Assembly: GCF_011006175.1 (NCBI RefSeq)
Contig: NZ_CP048795.1
Span: forward strand, 434,001-498,000
From: Hydrogenobacter sp. T-8
GTDB taxonomy: Bacteria; Aquificota; Aquificia; Aquificales; Aquificaceae
DNA: 64,000 bases
Direction: 5' to 3'
Both the position numbers and the translations under genes were made by a program. Positions within the stretch are counted from its first letter, which is position 1. Each line of letters starts with the position of its first letter. Below are positions 1 through 8,564 of the stretch, piece after piece. The notes beneath the pieces are model-generated. The model was not told the origin of the DNA, made no database searches, and was given only the letters and a program-made list of their open reading frames with translations.

Positions 1-269
1 ACGCCTAATTTCTGCAAGGTCATGGCAAAGAGGGCTATAGCCTGCTGTTCGCCTGTGGATATTAACATATCAAGTTCACGCTCAGAAGGTAGGGGTTCTA
101 TCTGTTTGGCAAGGTTTATGAGCCTGTCTGTCTCTCCTGCCATAGCAGAGGAGACCACCACCACCTTGTAGCCTTCCTTTAACTTTTCAACCACCCTTTT
201 TGCTGAGTTGTATATCCTTTCAAGACTTCCCACAGAAGTCCCGCCGAATTTGACTACCAAAAGTCTCAT
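1..269 (-). CDS. lysC: Aspartate kinase, partial (3' end beyond the window)
   Basis: The reverse strand from the ATG at 269 opens with [14 protein letters not shown], the lysine/ATP-binding signature of aspartokinases, and stays open to the left edge (about 89 codons). Aspartate kinase phosphorylates aspartate as the first step to lysine, threonine and methionine in the cytosol. Only the start of the catalytic domain is visible; the C-terminal ACT domains lie outside. It diverges from kup with only 15 bp between the two start codons, so both mRNAs must be nearly leaderless or begin inside the other gene. The family call rests on the N-terminal motif and the following [11 protein letters not shown]-like stretch, and is secure. 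Confidence 0.9.
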   Translation of the reverse strand, partial: MRLLVVKFGGTSVGSLERIYNSAKRVVEKLKEGYKVVVVSSAMAGETDRLINLAKQIEPLPSERELDMLISTGEQQAIALFAMTLQKLG

Positions 270-276
270 CTATACT
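250..276 (+). promoter_or_regulatory. Putative kup promoter in the 15-bp lysC/kup gap
   Basis: TTGACT (250-255) and TATACT (271-276) with a 15-bp spacer precede the kup ATG at 285 by 8 nt. The -35 box lies inside the lysC coding start. If used, transcription would begin within a few bases of the ATG. The spacer is shorter than ideal, so confidence is moderate. Confidence 0.4.
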
Positions 277-284
277 ATTTTACT

Positions 285-2105
285 ATGAAGGCAATAACAG
301 AACTTTCTCACATGGTAAGAGCTATAGGGGTTGTGTTTGGGGACATAGGCACAAGCCCTCTCTATACATTGTCTGCAATAATTCTTATAGCAAAGCCAAG
401 CAAAGAGGATATTATAGGGATAGTTTCATTGATAATATGGTCTCTGATACTTATACCAACCATTCAATATGCATGGTTTGCTATGAAGGTTTCTACCAAA
501 GGAGAAGGCGGAATAATTGTTCTGGGTGAGTATGCATCAAGCATCTCAAAATCACTTAAATTGAGAAGGGTTATAAGAATCCTCACCATATTAGGTATTG
601 GTTTCCTATTAGGAGATGGCATAATTACACCAGCTATAACAATACTCAGTTCTGTAGAAGGTCTAAGGCTTATAAAGGGTTTGGAAAGTCTATCTCAGGA
701 TATGGTAATAGTCATCGCCTTTATTATTGCCTTGTTTCTGTTCGCAGTCCAGCGATATGGAACAGGTAATATAGGAATTGCCTTTGGACCGATAATGGTT
801 ATTTACTTTTCTACCATAGCTGTTATAGGTTTATACTACATATATGAGAATCCTAATGCGCTTAGGGTTATAAACCTAGCGGAAGCTATAAGTTTCATTC
901 TGAAACACCCCTTCATTGCAATACTTTCCCTTTCGGAAATCATACTTGCAGTAACAGGTAGCGAGGCAATGTATGCGGACATGGGTCATGTTGGTAAAAA
1001 CGCTATAAGAATTGCCTGGGGCTTTGTTTTTATATCTGTATCACTAAGCTACATCGGGCAATGCGGGTTTATTTTAGAAAAAAGCTTAGAAGGCCACATA
1101 AATCCCTTTTTCTATAGTGCAAATGAATTGCTTGGAAACAACATATACATACTATTTCTAATCTTGGTTACAGTTGCTGGTATAATAGCCTCTCAAGCCT
1201 TAATAAGTGGGGTATTCTCTCTTGTATTTCAGTCAATAAATTCGGGGCTGATGCCATTGTTATATGTGAAGCATACATCAACCCACTTCAGCACTCAAAT
1301 ATACATACCTGTGGTAAATTTTCTACTTTTTGTTGGTGTATCTACTATGTTTCTTGTGTTTAAACAATCAGAAAGGATGGCTTCCGCATACGGCTTTGCG
1401 GTAAATATGAACATGGTTATAACTGCAATGTTGCTTATGTATATCTTTCTAATACTTAGAAAAATCCCCTTTTTTCTTGGGTCTATAGGTCTTTTTATTG
1501 TGGACACACTATTTCTATTCTCTGGCATCTTTAAAATTCCCCATGGGGCTTATTGGGCAATAATTTTTGCGATACCCCCTATACTTTTGATATTCTTATA
1601 TACCTCTGGTCAAAGAAGAATCTATGAGAAATCTAAATTTATGGATTTGGAAAAATTTCTGGAGGTTTTCAACAAGGTTTACTCAAAAGGAAGAGTGTTG
1701 AAAGGCACAGCAGTTTTTCTTATAAAGGACGTAAGAAAAATACCACCTTATGTGGTCACTTCCGTGATAAATCATGGCATAGTATACGAACAAAATGTTT
1801 TTCTGTCCCTTAAAAAATTAGAAAAGCCCTTTGGAATAAATGTCACTTTCTACGAAGACTTAGATCCGCATATAAAGTACGTGGTTATAGAATATGGCTA
1901 TCAGGAGATAGTAAATTTAGATGAGGAGCTAAAAAAGTTAAACATAAATGAAAGAGTAATCTTTTATGGTGTAGACAACATTTACTCACACAGCCTTGTA
2001 TGGAAACTGTTTGGGCTTATAAAAAAGGTGTCTCCAAACTTTGCAGATTTCTATAGGCTACTGCCCCAGAAGGTTCATGGAGTTGTAGTAAGGATAGAGA
2101 TTTAG
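285..2105 (+). CDS. kup: KUP-family potassium uptake transporter
   Basis: This 606-residue inner-membrane protein has the KUP/HAK/KT family hallmarks GVVFGDIGTSPLYT at residues 15-28 and the GEGGIIVL segment near residue 73. About twelve hydrophobic segments fill residues 10-445 and are followed by a hydrophilic C-terminal domain of about 160 residues, the usual Kup arrangement at slightly under the usual 620-630 residue length. The family imports K+ in symport with protons. It stands alone, divergent from lysC and followed by a separate promoter at 2122, so it is probably monocistronic. No sensor or regulatory gene is adjacent. The ATG at 285 was chosen because the family motif begins within 15 residues of it. 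Confidence 0.93.
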   Translation: MKAITELSHMVRAIGVVFGDIGTSPLYTLSAIILIAKPSKEDIIGIVSLIIWSLILIPTIQYAWFAMKVSTKGEGGIIVLGEYASSISKSLKLRRVIRILTILGIGFLLGDGIITPAITILSSVEGLRLIKGLESLSQDMVIVIAFIIALFLFAVQRYGTGNIGIAFGPIMVIYFSTIAVIGLYYIYENPNALRVINLAEAISFILKHPFIAILSLSEIILAVTGSEAMYADMGHVGKNAIRIAWGFVFISVSLSYIGQCGFILEKSLEGHINPFFYSANELLGNNIYILFLILVTVAGIIASQALISGVFSLVFQSINSGLMPLLYVKHTSTHFSTQIYIPVVNFLLFVGVSTMFLVFKQSERMASAYGFAVNMNMVITAMLLMYIFLILRKIPFFLGSIGLFIVDTLFLFSGIFKIPHGAYWAIIFAIPPILLIFLYTSGQRRIYEKSKFMDLEKFLEVFNKVYSKGRVLKGTAVFLIKDVRKIPPYVVTSVINHGIVYEQNVFLSLKKLEKPFGINVTFYEDLDPHIKYVVIEYGYQEIVNLDEELKKLNINERVIFYGVDNIYSHSLVWKLFGLIKKVSPNFADFYRLLPQKVHGVVVRIEI

Positions 2106-2121
2106 GTTTTTAATTACCCCC

Positions 2122-2150
2122 TTGACAAAGGAAAAATTTTTATATATACT
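2122..2150 (+). promoter_or_regulatory. Strong consensus promoter upstream of sfsA
   Basis: TTGACA (2122-2127), a 17-bp spacer and TATACT (2145-2150) form an almost perfect housekeeping promoter. The expected start is near 2157, about 95 nt before the sfsA ATG. The region between contains a hairpin-rich segment described separately. Confidence 0.75.
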
Positions 2151-2156
2151 ATAAAG

Positions 2157-2246
2157 TGTAAATGGATAAAAAAGTTAGGGGAAGTTAGAAACTCCCTCCC
2201 CCTCCCTCCCCTAATTGTTTTGCCCCACCGCCCGGTGGGGCCTTTC
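2157..2246 (+). ncRNA. Candidate small RNA or structured 5' leader
   Basis: Between the promoter at 2122-2150 and sfsA the sequence has no open frame but two stacked inverted repeats: TTAGGGGA (2175-2182) with TCCCCTAA (2207-2214), then a strong GC hairpin at 2222-2241 followed by CTTTCT. A transcript from the promoter would be about 90 nt and end with a terminator-like stem. It could be a free small RNA, or an attenuator in front of sfsA-pncA. It does not match the core motifs of SRP RNA, 6S RNA or tmRNA that I know. The pyrimidine-rich CCCTCCC tract at 2193-2211 could pair with Shine-Dalgarno-like sequences; that is inference. Confidence 0.4.
2222..2246 (+). terminator. Hairpin with intrinsic-terminator character
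   Basis: GCCCCACC (2222-2229), loop GCCC, GGTGGGGC (2234-2241) form a perfect 8-bp GC-rich stem followed by CTTTCT. The U-tract is short, so termination may be partial, letting some transcripts reach sfsA 11 nt downstream. Confidence 0.55.
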
Positions 2247-2251
2247 TAAAA

Positions 2252-2896
2252 ATGAGGTTTCCAGAGCTTAAGAAGGCAAAGTTTATAAAAAGGCTTAACA
2301 GGTTTGTGGGTCTTGTGTTCCTTGAAGATAAGGTCCACAGTGCCTATATAAGAAACACGGGAAGACTAAGGGAGCTTCTGTCAGAAGGCAGGGAGGTTTA
2401 TGTGGCAAAACGAGAGGGTGGGAAACATCCCTTTGAAATAGTGCTTGCAAGGATGGGTCAAAACCTCGTATGCATAGATTCTCATATAACTCCCAAGCTG
2501 TATGCGGAGTATTTAAACCTGCCCTTGTCCTTTGAGCCTCGCTTTGACAATAAGAGGTTTGACCTTTTGGTGGAGGGAAGACCCGTTGAGGTAAAGTCGG
2601 TAAACCTTGTAGAGGGAGAAACCGCACTTTTCCCTGACGCTCCTACAAAAAGAGGAAAAGAGCACATAGAAAAGCTCATAGAGCTATCAAGAGAAGGCTA
2701 CAAGCCCCTTGTGGTCTTTGTAGTCCAAAGAGAAGACGCAGAAGTCTTCTCCCCAAACTGGAGGGTGGACCCAGAGTTTTCTAAGGCACTACTGGACTAC
2801 TTTCAACTTGGACTTGAAATAAGAGCCTACAAATGCACAGTAAGCCTTGAAGAGATTAAATTAAAAGAGGAGATACCTGTGGAGGTTTTGCCATGA
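2252..2896 (+). CDS. sfsA: SfsA-like protein (sugar fermentation stimulation homologue)
   Basis: The 214-residue product matches SfsA in length and layout: an N-terminal OB-like part with RNTGRLRELL near residue 35, and a C-terminal part with the nuclease-like core (RFDLLVEGRPVEVKSV, residues about 103-118; EVK is the typical acidic/lysine motif of the restriction-endonuclease-like fold). The biochemical role of SfsA is not well settled; it was first linked to sugar fermentation genes and has been described as DNA binding. The ATG at 2252 follows directly on the hairpin region. It overlaps pncA by 4 bp (ATGA), so the two are translationally coupled. Confidence 0.82.
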   Translation: MRFPELKKAKFIKRLNRFVGLVFLEDKVHSAYIRNTGRLRELLSEGREVYVAKREGGKHPFEIVLARMGQNLVCIDSHITPKLYAEYLNLPLSFEPRFDNKRFDLLVEGRPVEVKSVNLVEGETALFPDAPTKRGKEHIEKLIELSREGYKPLVVFVVQREDAEVFSPNWRVDPEFSKALLDYFQLGLEIRAYKCTVSLEEIKLKEEIPVEVLP

Positions 2897-3477
2897 GGAT
2901 AAAGCTGACTGATAAGGATGCCCTCATTGTGGTAGATATGCAAAGAGACTTTATGCCAGGGGGTGCCCTGCCAGTGCCAGAAGGAGACAAGATAGTCCCA
3001 AGACTTAACCAATACATAAGGCTGTTTTTTGAAAGAGGTCTGCCCGTGTTTTTTACAAGGGATTGGCATCCTCCAGACCATATATCCTTTAAAGACCAAG
3101 GAGGAGTTTGGCCCCCACATTGCGTCCAAGACACAGAAGGTGCAAAGTTTCACCCAGACCTATACATACCTCCAGACAATCGCTTTATAATCTCAAAGGG
3201 AACGAGTAGAGACTTTGATGCTTATTCTGGCTTTCAGGGAACAATGCTGGACCAACTTTTAAAGGAAAGAGGTATAAAGAGGGTCTTTGTAGGTGGTGTT
3301 GCCACAGACTATTGTGTGAAAAACACGGTGCTTGGTGCCATAAACCTGGGATATGAGGCATTTTTGCTACTTGACGGTATAAAGGGTGTGGATGTAAAAC
3401 AGGGAGACTCCGAAAGGGCTATAGAAGATATGCTTGGTGCGGGTGCGGTAGGTGTGGAGTATGAGGAAGTCAAATAA
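2893..3477 (+). CDS. pncA: Nicotinamidase
   Basis: Nicotinamidase hydrolyses nicotinamide to nicotinate in the NAD salvage pathway. The 194-residue product shows the isochorismatase-fold catalytic set: Asp15 in VVDMQRDF, Lys102 in ISKGTSRDFDAYSGF and Cys141 in GVATDYCVKNT. The metal ligands Asp57, His59 and His63 sit in the RDWHPPDH motif. All are present, so the enzyme should be active. It shares ATGA with the preceding sfsA and is convergent with hpt, 6 bp away. The arrangement and residues leave little room for another isochorismatase-like hydrolase. Confidence 0.92.
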   Translation: MRIKLTDKDALIVVDMQRDFMPGGALPVPEGDKIVPRLNQYIRLFFERGLPVFFTRDWHPPDHISFKDQGGVWPPHCVQDTEGAKFHPDLYIPPDNRFIISKGTSRDFDAYSGFQGTMLDQLLKERGIKRVFVGGVATDYCVKNTVLGAINLGYEAFLLLDGIKGVDVKQGDSERAIEDMLGAGAVGVEYEEVK

Positions 3478-3483
3478 GTAAAA

Positions 3484-4008
3484 CTACTCTACCGCATATA
3501 TGCCTCTTAGGTTTCTTCCCTCTTCGTCCCAATCAAGTCCATAACCTACAAGGAAGAGGTTTGGCACCTCAAAGCCCACAAAGTCTGCGTTGAAGTTTAC
3601 TTTTCTTCTTTCCTTCTTATCAAGCAAAACACAGGTTTTTATCTCCCTTGCTCCTTTTAGTTCCAAAAGCCTGTAGACCTCTGCAAGAGTGTAGCCCGTG
3701 TCTAATATATCATCCACGAGTAAAACCCTTAGACCCTCTATATCTCTATCTAAGTCTTTGACCACCTTTACATGACCTTGACTTTCCTGCATAGAGCCAT
3801 AGCTGGAGACCCACATAAAGTCCACCTGCACAGAAATATCAAAAGCCCTAATGATGTCTGCGGTAAAGACAAAAGCACCCTTTAAAAGACCCACCACCAA
3901 AAAGGGTTCACCGAAGTAGTCTTGAATTTCCTTAGCAAGCTCCTTTACCCTGTTTGCTATCTCTTCTTCACTTACCAACAGCTTCAGAGCTCTTCCTTTT
4001 ATTTTCAT
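3484..4008 (-). CDS. hpt: Hypoxanthine/guanine phosphoribosyltransferase
   Basis: Purine salvage enzyme transferring the phosphoribosyl group of PRPP to hypoxanthine or guanine. The 174-residue length is typical, and the PRPP loop LLVDDILDTGYTL is at residues 96-108, preceded by the LLKGAFVF loop (41-48) that binds pyrophosphate. The C-terminal DADFVGFEVPNLFLVGYGLD-type region (near 140-160) carries the base-binding aspartate. It is the last gene of a leftward group and overlaps rimI by 41 bp. Confidence 0.93.
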   Translation of the reverse strand: MKIKGRALKLLVSEEEIANRVKELAKEIQDYFGEPFLVVGLLKGAFVFTADIIRAFDISVQVDFMWVSSYGSMQESQGHVKVVKDLDRDIEGLRVLLVDDILDTGYTLAEVYRLLELKGAREIKTCVLLDKKERRKVNFNADFVGFEVPNLFLVGYGLDWDEEGRNLRGIYAVE

Positions 4009-4444
4009 CTTCTACCTCCAACTCAAGCACCATCTGAAGGGCGTTTTCACCGTCAGAGTAATACTTTTTCCTTTCTGAAACTATTTTAAAGCCCAAAGAC
4101 TGGTAAAGTCTGATAGCCCTTATGTTAGACCGTCTCACATCCAGCAAAAAACGCTCCACTTTGCCCCTAAGGTAGTCTATAAGAAAAGTCATAAGCCTTT
4201 TGCCATAGCCTTTGCCCCATCGGTCTTTCCTTATAGCTAGGGACATTAGAGTGGCATCCTCAAAGATTTTCCACACAACCGCATAGCCTATTATTTCTCC
4301 ACTCTCCTCAAGCACAAACTTATAGGAATGTTCAAGCTCAAACTCCCTCTCAAAGGCTTTTCTGCTCCATGCGTCAGAATTAAAACATTCTTCACTTATC
4401 TTAAGCACTTCCTCTATATCTTCTGGCTTCATCTCCCTTATCAT
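3968..4444 (-). CDS. rimI: GNAT acetyltransferase, RimI-like
   Basis: This 158-residue GNAT protein begins MIREMKPEDIEEVLKI and has the acetyl-CoA motif RKDRWGKGYGKRL (the Q/RxxGxG/A signature) and the closing NIRAIRLYQSLGF motif typical of RimI, which acetylates the N-terminal alanine of ribosomal protein S18. The start at 4444 is preferred over the longer 4483 because it forms an ATGA overlap with the stop of the upstream gene. The specific substrate is inferred from similarity; other GNATs share these motifs. Confidence 0.75.
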   Translation of the reverse strand: MIREMKPEDIEEVLKISEECFNSDAWSRKAFEREFELEHSYKFVLEESGEIIGYAVVWKIFEDATLMSLAIRKDRWGKGYGKRLMTFLIDYLRGKVERFLLDVRRSNIRAIRLYQSLGFKIVSERKKYYSDGENALQMVLELEVEDENKRKSSEAVGK

Positions 4445-4809
4445 CTTGGATATTCTTTTGCACCCTCCGTTATAAGACTCCATATAAGGTAAGCAACGGG
4501 TTCTGGAACTATAACTGTCTTTTTGTTTCCGGTTTTTACCAGTATTTCATGAAGGTCGCTTTTTACTACCGCATCGCCTGTAAGCTCAAAAAGTACATCA
4601 ATGCTATCTTCAAGGGACTCCAACATACTCCTTGCATCTCTGAAGTAGGCTATGCCCTTCTCCTTGGCAAGTTTTACGCTCTGTAGGTCTTCTTTTGGCT
4701 CTGCCACCGCTATAACCCTTACATTGTCTGACCGCACACTCAAAAGGGCATCAAGAAACTGGCTTCCTACCCTTCCCAGACCTGCTATGGCTACATTTAT
4801 CCTCCGCAT
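4441..4809 (-). CDS. Short Rossmann-fold NAD(P)-binding protein
   Basis: A 122-residue protein starting MRRINVAIAGLGRVGSQFL, a clear dinucleotide-binding GxGxxG motif, followed by FELTGDAVVKSDL and a strand pattern like the N-terminal domain of homoserine or aspartate dehydrogenases. The catalytic and dimerisation domain of those enzymes is absent, so it is either a stand-alone sensor-like domain or the remnant of a dehydrogenase. It ends cleanly and is coupled by ATGA to rimI, which argues against simple decay. No substrate can be assigned. Confidence 0.65.
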   Translation of the reverse strand: MRRINVAIAGLGRVGSQFLDALLSVRSDNVRVIAVAEPKEDLQSVKLAKEKGIAYFRDARSMLESLEDSIDVLFELTGDAVVKSDLHEILVKTGNKKTVIVPEPVAYLIWSLITEGAKEYPR

Positions 4810-4854
4810 TTTTTTACCTCCACAAAGGCTTTATTGAGATTATATTAAATTCTC

Positions 4855-5970
4855 ATGATAGCAGAAACAAGAGAAAAGTTAGAAGAGCTCAGGGCGAAGT
4901 TTGAGGACATAAAGTCTACCTTGAACCCTCAAGCCTTGAAAGAGGAGTTGGAAGAAATAGATAAAAAAATGGCTAACGCAGATTTCTGGGAAGACACGGA
5001 AAGGGCAAAAAGCCTTACTCAAAGAAGAAGGTGGCTTGAGGAGAACATAAGGGAGATTGAAGAAATACAAAAAGTCCTCCAAGACGTGGAGGAAATACTC
5101 CAGATTACACCAGAAGAAGACTTAGAAACTCTCCAGATGCTAAGGGAGGAGTTAGAGAGGGTGGAAAAGCCTATAAGGGACTTGGAGATAAAGGCTTTTC
5201 TCTCCGATGAGATGGATTCAAAGAACGCTTACTTGACAATTCAAGCGGGTGCTGGTGGCACGGAAGCCTGCGATTGGGCGAACATGCTACTCCGAATGTA
5301 TAAACGATGGGCGGAAAGGCATGGCTACGAGGTTGAGGTGATAGATATAAACCCAGACGATGTGGCAGGAATAAAAAGTGCAACCCTTCTAATAAAAGGT
5401 CCATACGCCTACGGATATCTCAAAGGTGAGCACGGAGTCCACAGGCTTGTGAGGATATCTCCCTTTGATGCTAACGCAAGAAGACACACCTCTTTCGCTT
5501 CAGTGAGCGTTGCTCCACAGATAGACGAGACCATAAACATAGAGATAAGGGAAGAAGATATTGAAATGGAAACCTTTAGGGCAAGCGGTGCGGGAGGTCA
5601 GTATGTGAACAAAACAGACACTGCGGTAAGGCTCAGGCACAAGCCAACGGGTATAGTGGTATCCTGCCAGCAGGAAAGGTCTCAGCTCCAGAACAGGCTG
5701 AAAGCCCTTGAGCTTCTCAAGGCAAAACTTTATCAGCTTGAACTTCAAAAGCTTGAAGAAAAGAAGAAGGCTCTTGAAGGTGAAAAAACAGACATAGGTT
5801 GGGGCTATCAGATAAGGTCCTATATATTCCAACCCTACCAGCTTGTTAAGGACCTCAGAACTGGTCTTGAGATAGGCAATGTCTCGGAGGTAATGGAGGG
5901 CGACATAGACCCCTTTATAGAGGAGTATCTCAGGTGGAAAGCAAAGGAAAAGGCGGGGGTTACCTCTTAA
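4855..5970 (+). CDS. prfB: Peptide chain release factor 2
   Basis: RF2 reads UAA and UGA stop codons and triggers peptide release. The 371-residue protein has the RF2-type anticodon-like tripeptide SPF (202-204), the GGQ peptidyl-hydrolysis motif (247-249) in [13 protein letters not shown], and the coiled N-terminal domain. The frame is continuous through residues 11-19 (ELRAKFEDI), the place where many bacteria have an in-frame UGA and a programmed +1 shift; here no shift is needed. TATATT at 4841-4846 lies 8 nt before the ATG. It overlaps the first hydrogenase gene by 37 bp. Confidence 0.95.
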   Translation: MIAETREKLEELRAKFEDIKSTLNPQALKEELEEIDKKMANADFWEDTERAKSLTQRRRWLEENIREIEEIQKVLQDVEEILQITPEEDLETLQMLREELERVEKPIRDLEIKAFLSDEMDSKNAYLTIQAGAGGTEACDWANMLLRMYKRWAERHGYEVEVIDINPDDVAGIKSATLLIKGPYAYGYLKGEHGVHRLVRISPFDANARRHTSFASVSVAPQIDETINIEIREEDIEMETFRASGAGGQYVNKTDTAVRLRHKPTGIVVSCQQERSQLQNRLKALELLKAKLYQLELQKLEEKKKALEGEKTDIGWGYQIRSYIFQPYQLVKDLRTGLEIGNVSEVMEGDIDPFIEEYLRWKAKEKAGVTS

Positions 5971-7037
5971 GCCTTGAGGGGATTAGGGAGCTTTTTGACA
6001 GGCTAAGAGAAAAATACAGGGTTATAGCACCAAAGCTAAAAGATGGGTTGATAGCTTTCTCTGATGTGGACAACTTTGAAAGCCTTCCCTTTGGCTACAA
6101 GAATGTGGAGGCCCCTGGATTTTACAGTCTTGAGAGGTCTGGGGGCTACTTCACCTACACCCATCCTTACAACTCCTTTAAAAATTTTTTGCATCCCCCA
6201 GAGCTTACGCTCATTAAGGTAAAGAAAGAGAATGGAAAGTTAAGTTTTCAAGTTCATATACAAGAAGAAGCTCTGTGCCTCTTTGACATAAGAGCTTGCG
6301 ACCTTTCAGCCCTAAGGGTGTTGGACTTGGTCTTTCTCCATAAAAATCCTCACCCCGACCCATACTACGCAGGTCTTAGGAAGGGACTTTTTGTGGTGGC
6401 GGTAAACTGCACCTATGCCACTTCCACCTGCTTTTGCTCCACCATGGGAACTGGTCCTGAGGTAAAGGAAGGGTATGACCTGCTCATAACAGAGCTTTCA
6501 GAAGGATTTCTTGTAGAAGTAGGCTCAGAAAGGGGAGGAGAGATTCTTGAAAAGGTTGAAAACAAAAGCGATGCTGAAAGAAGACACTTTAAAGAAAAGG
6601 CACAGAGGCTTGGGGAAACTGAGGCTACGATGCGGGTTCACTTTGAAAAGGAGGGTCTCCAAGAGAGGCTTTACGGTAGAATGGACTCAACCTACTGGGA
6701 GCATATAGAAAAACGCTGTGTTGCCTGCACTTCTTGCACCCAAGCCTGTCCCACCTGTTTTTGCTTTGATATACTTGAGAAAAACCAGCTGGACTTAAAA
6801 GAGAGCCAAAGGGTAAGGGTCTGGGACTCTTGCTTTTCACCCTCTTTTGCCACCGTCCATCGCTTTAATCTAAGACAGAGCGTCCACTCAAGATACAGAC
6901 AGTGGCTCATGCATAAGTTTGCCTACTGGGTAGACCAGTTTGACTGCTTTGGCTGTGTAGGTTGTGGAAGGTGCATAACATGGTGTCCAGTAGGTATAGA
7001 CATAAGGGAGGAGGTAAGAAGAATTGCCTACGCTTGA
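5934..7037 (+). CDS. hydB: NiFe hydrogenase beta subunit (iron-sulfur electron transfer)
   Basis: The 367-residue protein resembles HydB of archaeal sulfhydrogenases and the AsrA-type sulfite reductase subunit. Two cysteine clusters near the C-terminus, [14 protein letters not shown] (about 261-274) and [15 protein letters not shown], should hold two [4Fe-4S] clusters; [11 protein letters not shown] near residue 160 adds more cysteines. It passes electrons between the small subunit and the flavin subunit. I chose the GTG at 5934 because AGGAG lies 8 nt upstream; this makes a 37-bp overlap with prfB. It is the first gene of a compact beta-gamma-delta-alpha operon, the order known from Pyrococcus group 3b enzymes. 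Confidence 0.86.
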   Translation: MESKGKGGGYLLSLEGIRELFDRLREKYRVIAPKLKDGLIAFSDVDNFESLPFGYKNVEAPGFYSLERSGGYFTYTHPYNSFKNFLHPPELTLIKVKKENGKLSFQVHIQEEALCLFDIRACDLSALRVLDLVFLHKNPHPDPYYAGLRKGLFVVAVNCTYATSTCFCSTMGTGPEVKEGYDLLITELSEGFLVEVGSERGGEILEKVENKSDAERRHFKEKAQRLGETEATMRVHFEKEGLQERLYGRMDSTYWEHIEKRCVACTSCTQACPTCFCFDILEKNQLDLKESQRVRVWDSCFSPSFATVHRFNLRQSVHSRYRQWLMHKFAYWVDQFDCFGCVGCGRCITWCPVGIDIREEVRRIAYA

Positions 7038-7824
7038 GAACCCCTACCTTTTGAAGGCGGGAAGGGTGGAAAAAGTTATAAAGGAATGCGAGGGAGTTTA
7101 TACCTTTCATGTAAGGACTCAAGAGCCTGCCTATCCAGGGCAGTATAACATGCTATATGCCTTCGGTGTGGGAGAAGCACCTATCACAATAGCCAGCATG
7201 GGGGAAGAATGCATAGTCCACACAGTGAGAGCGGTGGGTGATGTAACAAGACATATAGACCAACTAAGGGAAGGAGACTACCTCTATTGGAGAGGTCCCT
7301 ATGGCAATCGCTGGGCGATAGAAAGGGCTTATAACAAGACCCTCCTTATAATCTCGGGAGGTCTTGGTCTTGCGGCAACAAGATGGGTCTTTGAAGAGGC
7401 TCTCAACAAACCCATTAAGAGACTTGTTCATCTTTACGGTTCAAAGGACTACGATAGCCTTCTTTACAGATACCTTTATGAAAACTGGAGCTCAAAGGTG
7501 GAGTTTTACATAACCCTTGACAGACCAGACCCTCGTTGGAAAGGAAAGGTAGGGCTTATAACAGAACTCCTAAAAGAGTTAGAGCTTGATGAGGATACCA
7601 TAGTCTTTACCTGCGGACCAGACCCCATGGTAAAAGCCTGTGTGAGGATTTTGCAGGAGAAGGGTATACCCCAGAACAACATATACGCATCCCTTGAGAG
7701 GCATATGAAATGTTCCGTTGGAACCTGTGGACACTGCATGATAGGTCCATACTTTGTTTGCAAGGATGGTCCCATATTCCGGTATGACCTTATAAGGGAA
7801 TACTTTGAGAGGAAGGAGGTATGA
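7024..7824 (+). CDS. hydG: NiFe hydrogenase gamma subunit (FAD/NAD(P)-binding)
   Basis: A 266-residue ferredoxin-reductase-fold protein. The N-terminal half is the FAD barrel, the middle (LIISGGLGLAATRWVF) binds NAD(P), and CSVGTCGHC with a later Cys (near 231-244) should bind a [2Fe-2S] cluster, as in PyrK and HydG of sulfhydrogenase. It couples H2 oxidation to NAD(P)+ reduction. The TTG start at 7024 has GGAGG about 9 nt upstream and overlaps hydB by 14 bp; it ends in an ATGA overlap with hydD. The symbol follows the archaeal sulfhydrogenase naming and is not the HydG maturase of FeFe hydrogenases. Confidence 0.86.
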   Translation: MPTLENPYLLKAGRVEKVIKECEGVYTFHVRTQEPAYPGQYNMLYAFGVGEAPITIASMGEECIVHTVRAVGDVTRHIDQLREGDYLYWRGPYGNRWAIERAYNKTLLIISGGLGLAATRWVFEEALNKPIKRLVHLYGSKDYDSLLYRYLYENWSSKVEFYITLDRPDPRWKGKVGLITELLKELELDEDTIVFTCGPDPMVKACVRILQEKGIPQNNIYASLERHMKCSVGTCGHCMIGPYFVCKDGPIFRYDLIREYFERKEV

Positions 7825-8564
7825 AGGTAGGTGTTTTCAAGTTTTCTTCCTGCGATGGCTGTCAGCTCGCCTTCTTTGAGCTTGAAGAGGAACTCTTAAG
7901 GCTTTCCGAAAAGGTTCAGATACAATACTTCCTTGAAGCATCCTCTAAGAACACGTGGGACTACTTTGACCTTGCCTTTGTGGAAGGGTCCATATCCACT
8001 CCAGAGGAGGAGGAAAGAATAAAAAAGATAAGAGAGAGCTCAAGGTTTCTTGTAGCCATCGGTGCCTGTGCGGTTTCTGGAGGCATTCAATCCGCAAGGA
8101 ACTTTGAAGACTTTTCAGAGATATACTTTTCAGTGTATTCTGGAAGATACGAAGTGAACCCCCTTTCAAAACCTCTCTCTGACTTTGTAAAGGTAGACTT
8201 GGAAATAAGAGGTTGTCCCATAAACAAGGAAGCCTTAAGGGAAGTGCTTATAGCACTTCTGCAAGGCAAAAGCCCACAACTCCCATCTTATCCTGTTTGT
8301 TTGGAGTGCAAAAGGAAGGGTAATCCCTGCGTAGTGGTAGCCAAAGGGCTCATCTGTCTTGGACCAATAACCGTGGCGGGTTGTGGAGCTCTCTGTCCCA
8401 CTTTTGAAAGAGGTTGTTATGGCTGTTATGGTCCTGTGGAGAAACCAAACCTGCAAGCACTCCTTGAAGGCTACAGTAGGCTAAGGGTCTCTCAAGACCT
8501 TATAAAGGAGCTTTTGAGGATTTCCTTCAATGGTTACAATAAAAGCATAAGGGAATGGCTATGA
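7821..8564 (+). CDS. hydD: NiFe hydrogenase delta (small) subunit
   Basis: The 247-residue protein starts MKVGVFKFSSCDGCQ; Cys11 and Cys14 with the later IGACAVSGG and IRGCPINK cysteines are the proximal [4Fe-4S] ligands of NiFe hydrogenase small subunits. A second cysteine-rich part (CLECKRKGNPC and RGCYGCYGP) fits the short group 3 small subunits. There is no Tat signal, so the enzyme is cytoplasmic. The gene overlaps both neighbours by 4 bp. Confidence 0.88.
   Translation: MKVGVFKFSSCDGCQLAFFELEEELLRLSEKVQIQYFLEASSKNTWDYFDLAFVEGSISTPEEEERIKKIRESSRFLVAIGACAVSGGIQSARNFEDFSEIYFSVYSGRYEVNPLSKPLSDFVKVDLEIRGCPINKEALREVLIALLQGKSPQLPSYPVCLECKRKGNPCVVVAKGLICLGPITVAGCGALCPTFERGCYGCYGPVEKPNLQALLEGYSRLRVSQDLIKELLRISFNGYNKSIREWL

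Noticed and set aside
2193-2211. CCCTCCC tract as a G-quadruplex element
   Set aside because: On the minus strand it has four G runs, but they lie inside a better-supported promoter-hairpin unit; I could not show relevance.
4445-4483. Longer rimI with start at 4483
   Set aside because: The extra residues are not part of the GNAT fold, and ATG 4444 forms ATGA with the preceding stop.
4861-4930. Programmed +1 frameshift in prfB
   Set aside because: The frame is continuous across the usual site; a TTTGA occurs but out of frame (AAG TTT GAG).
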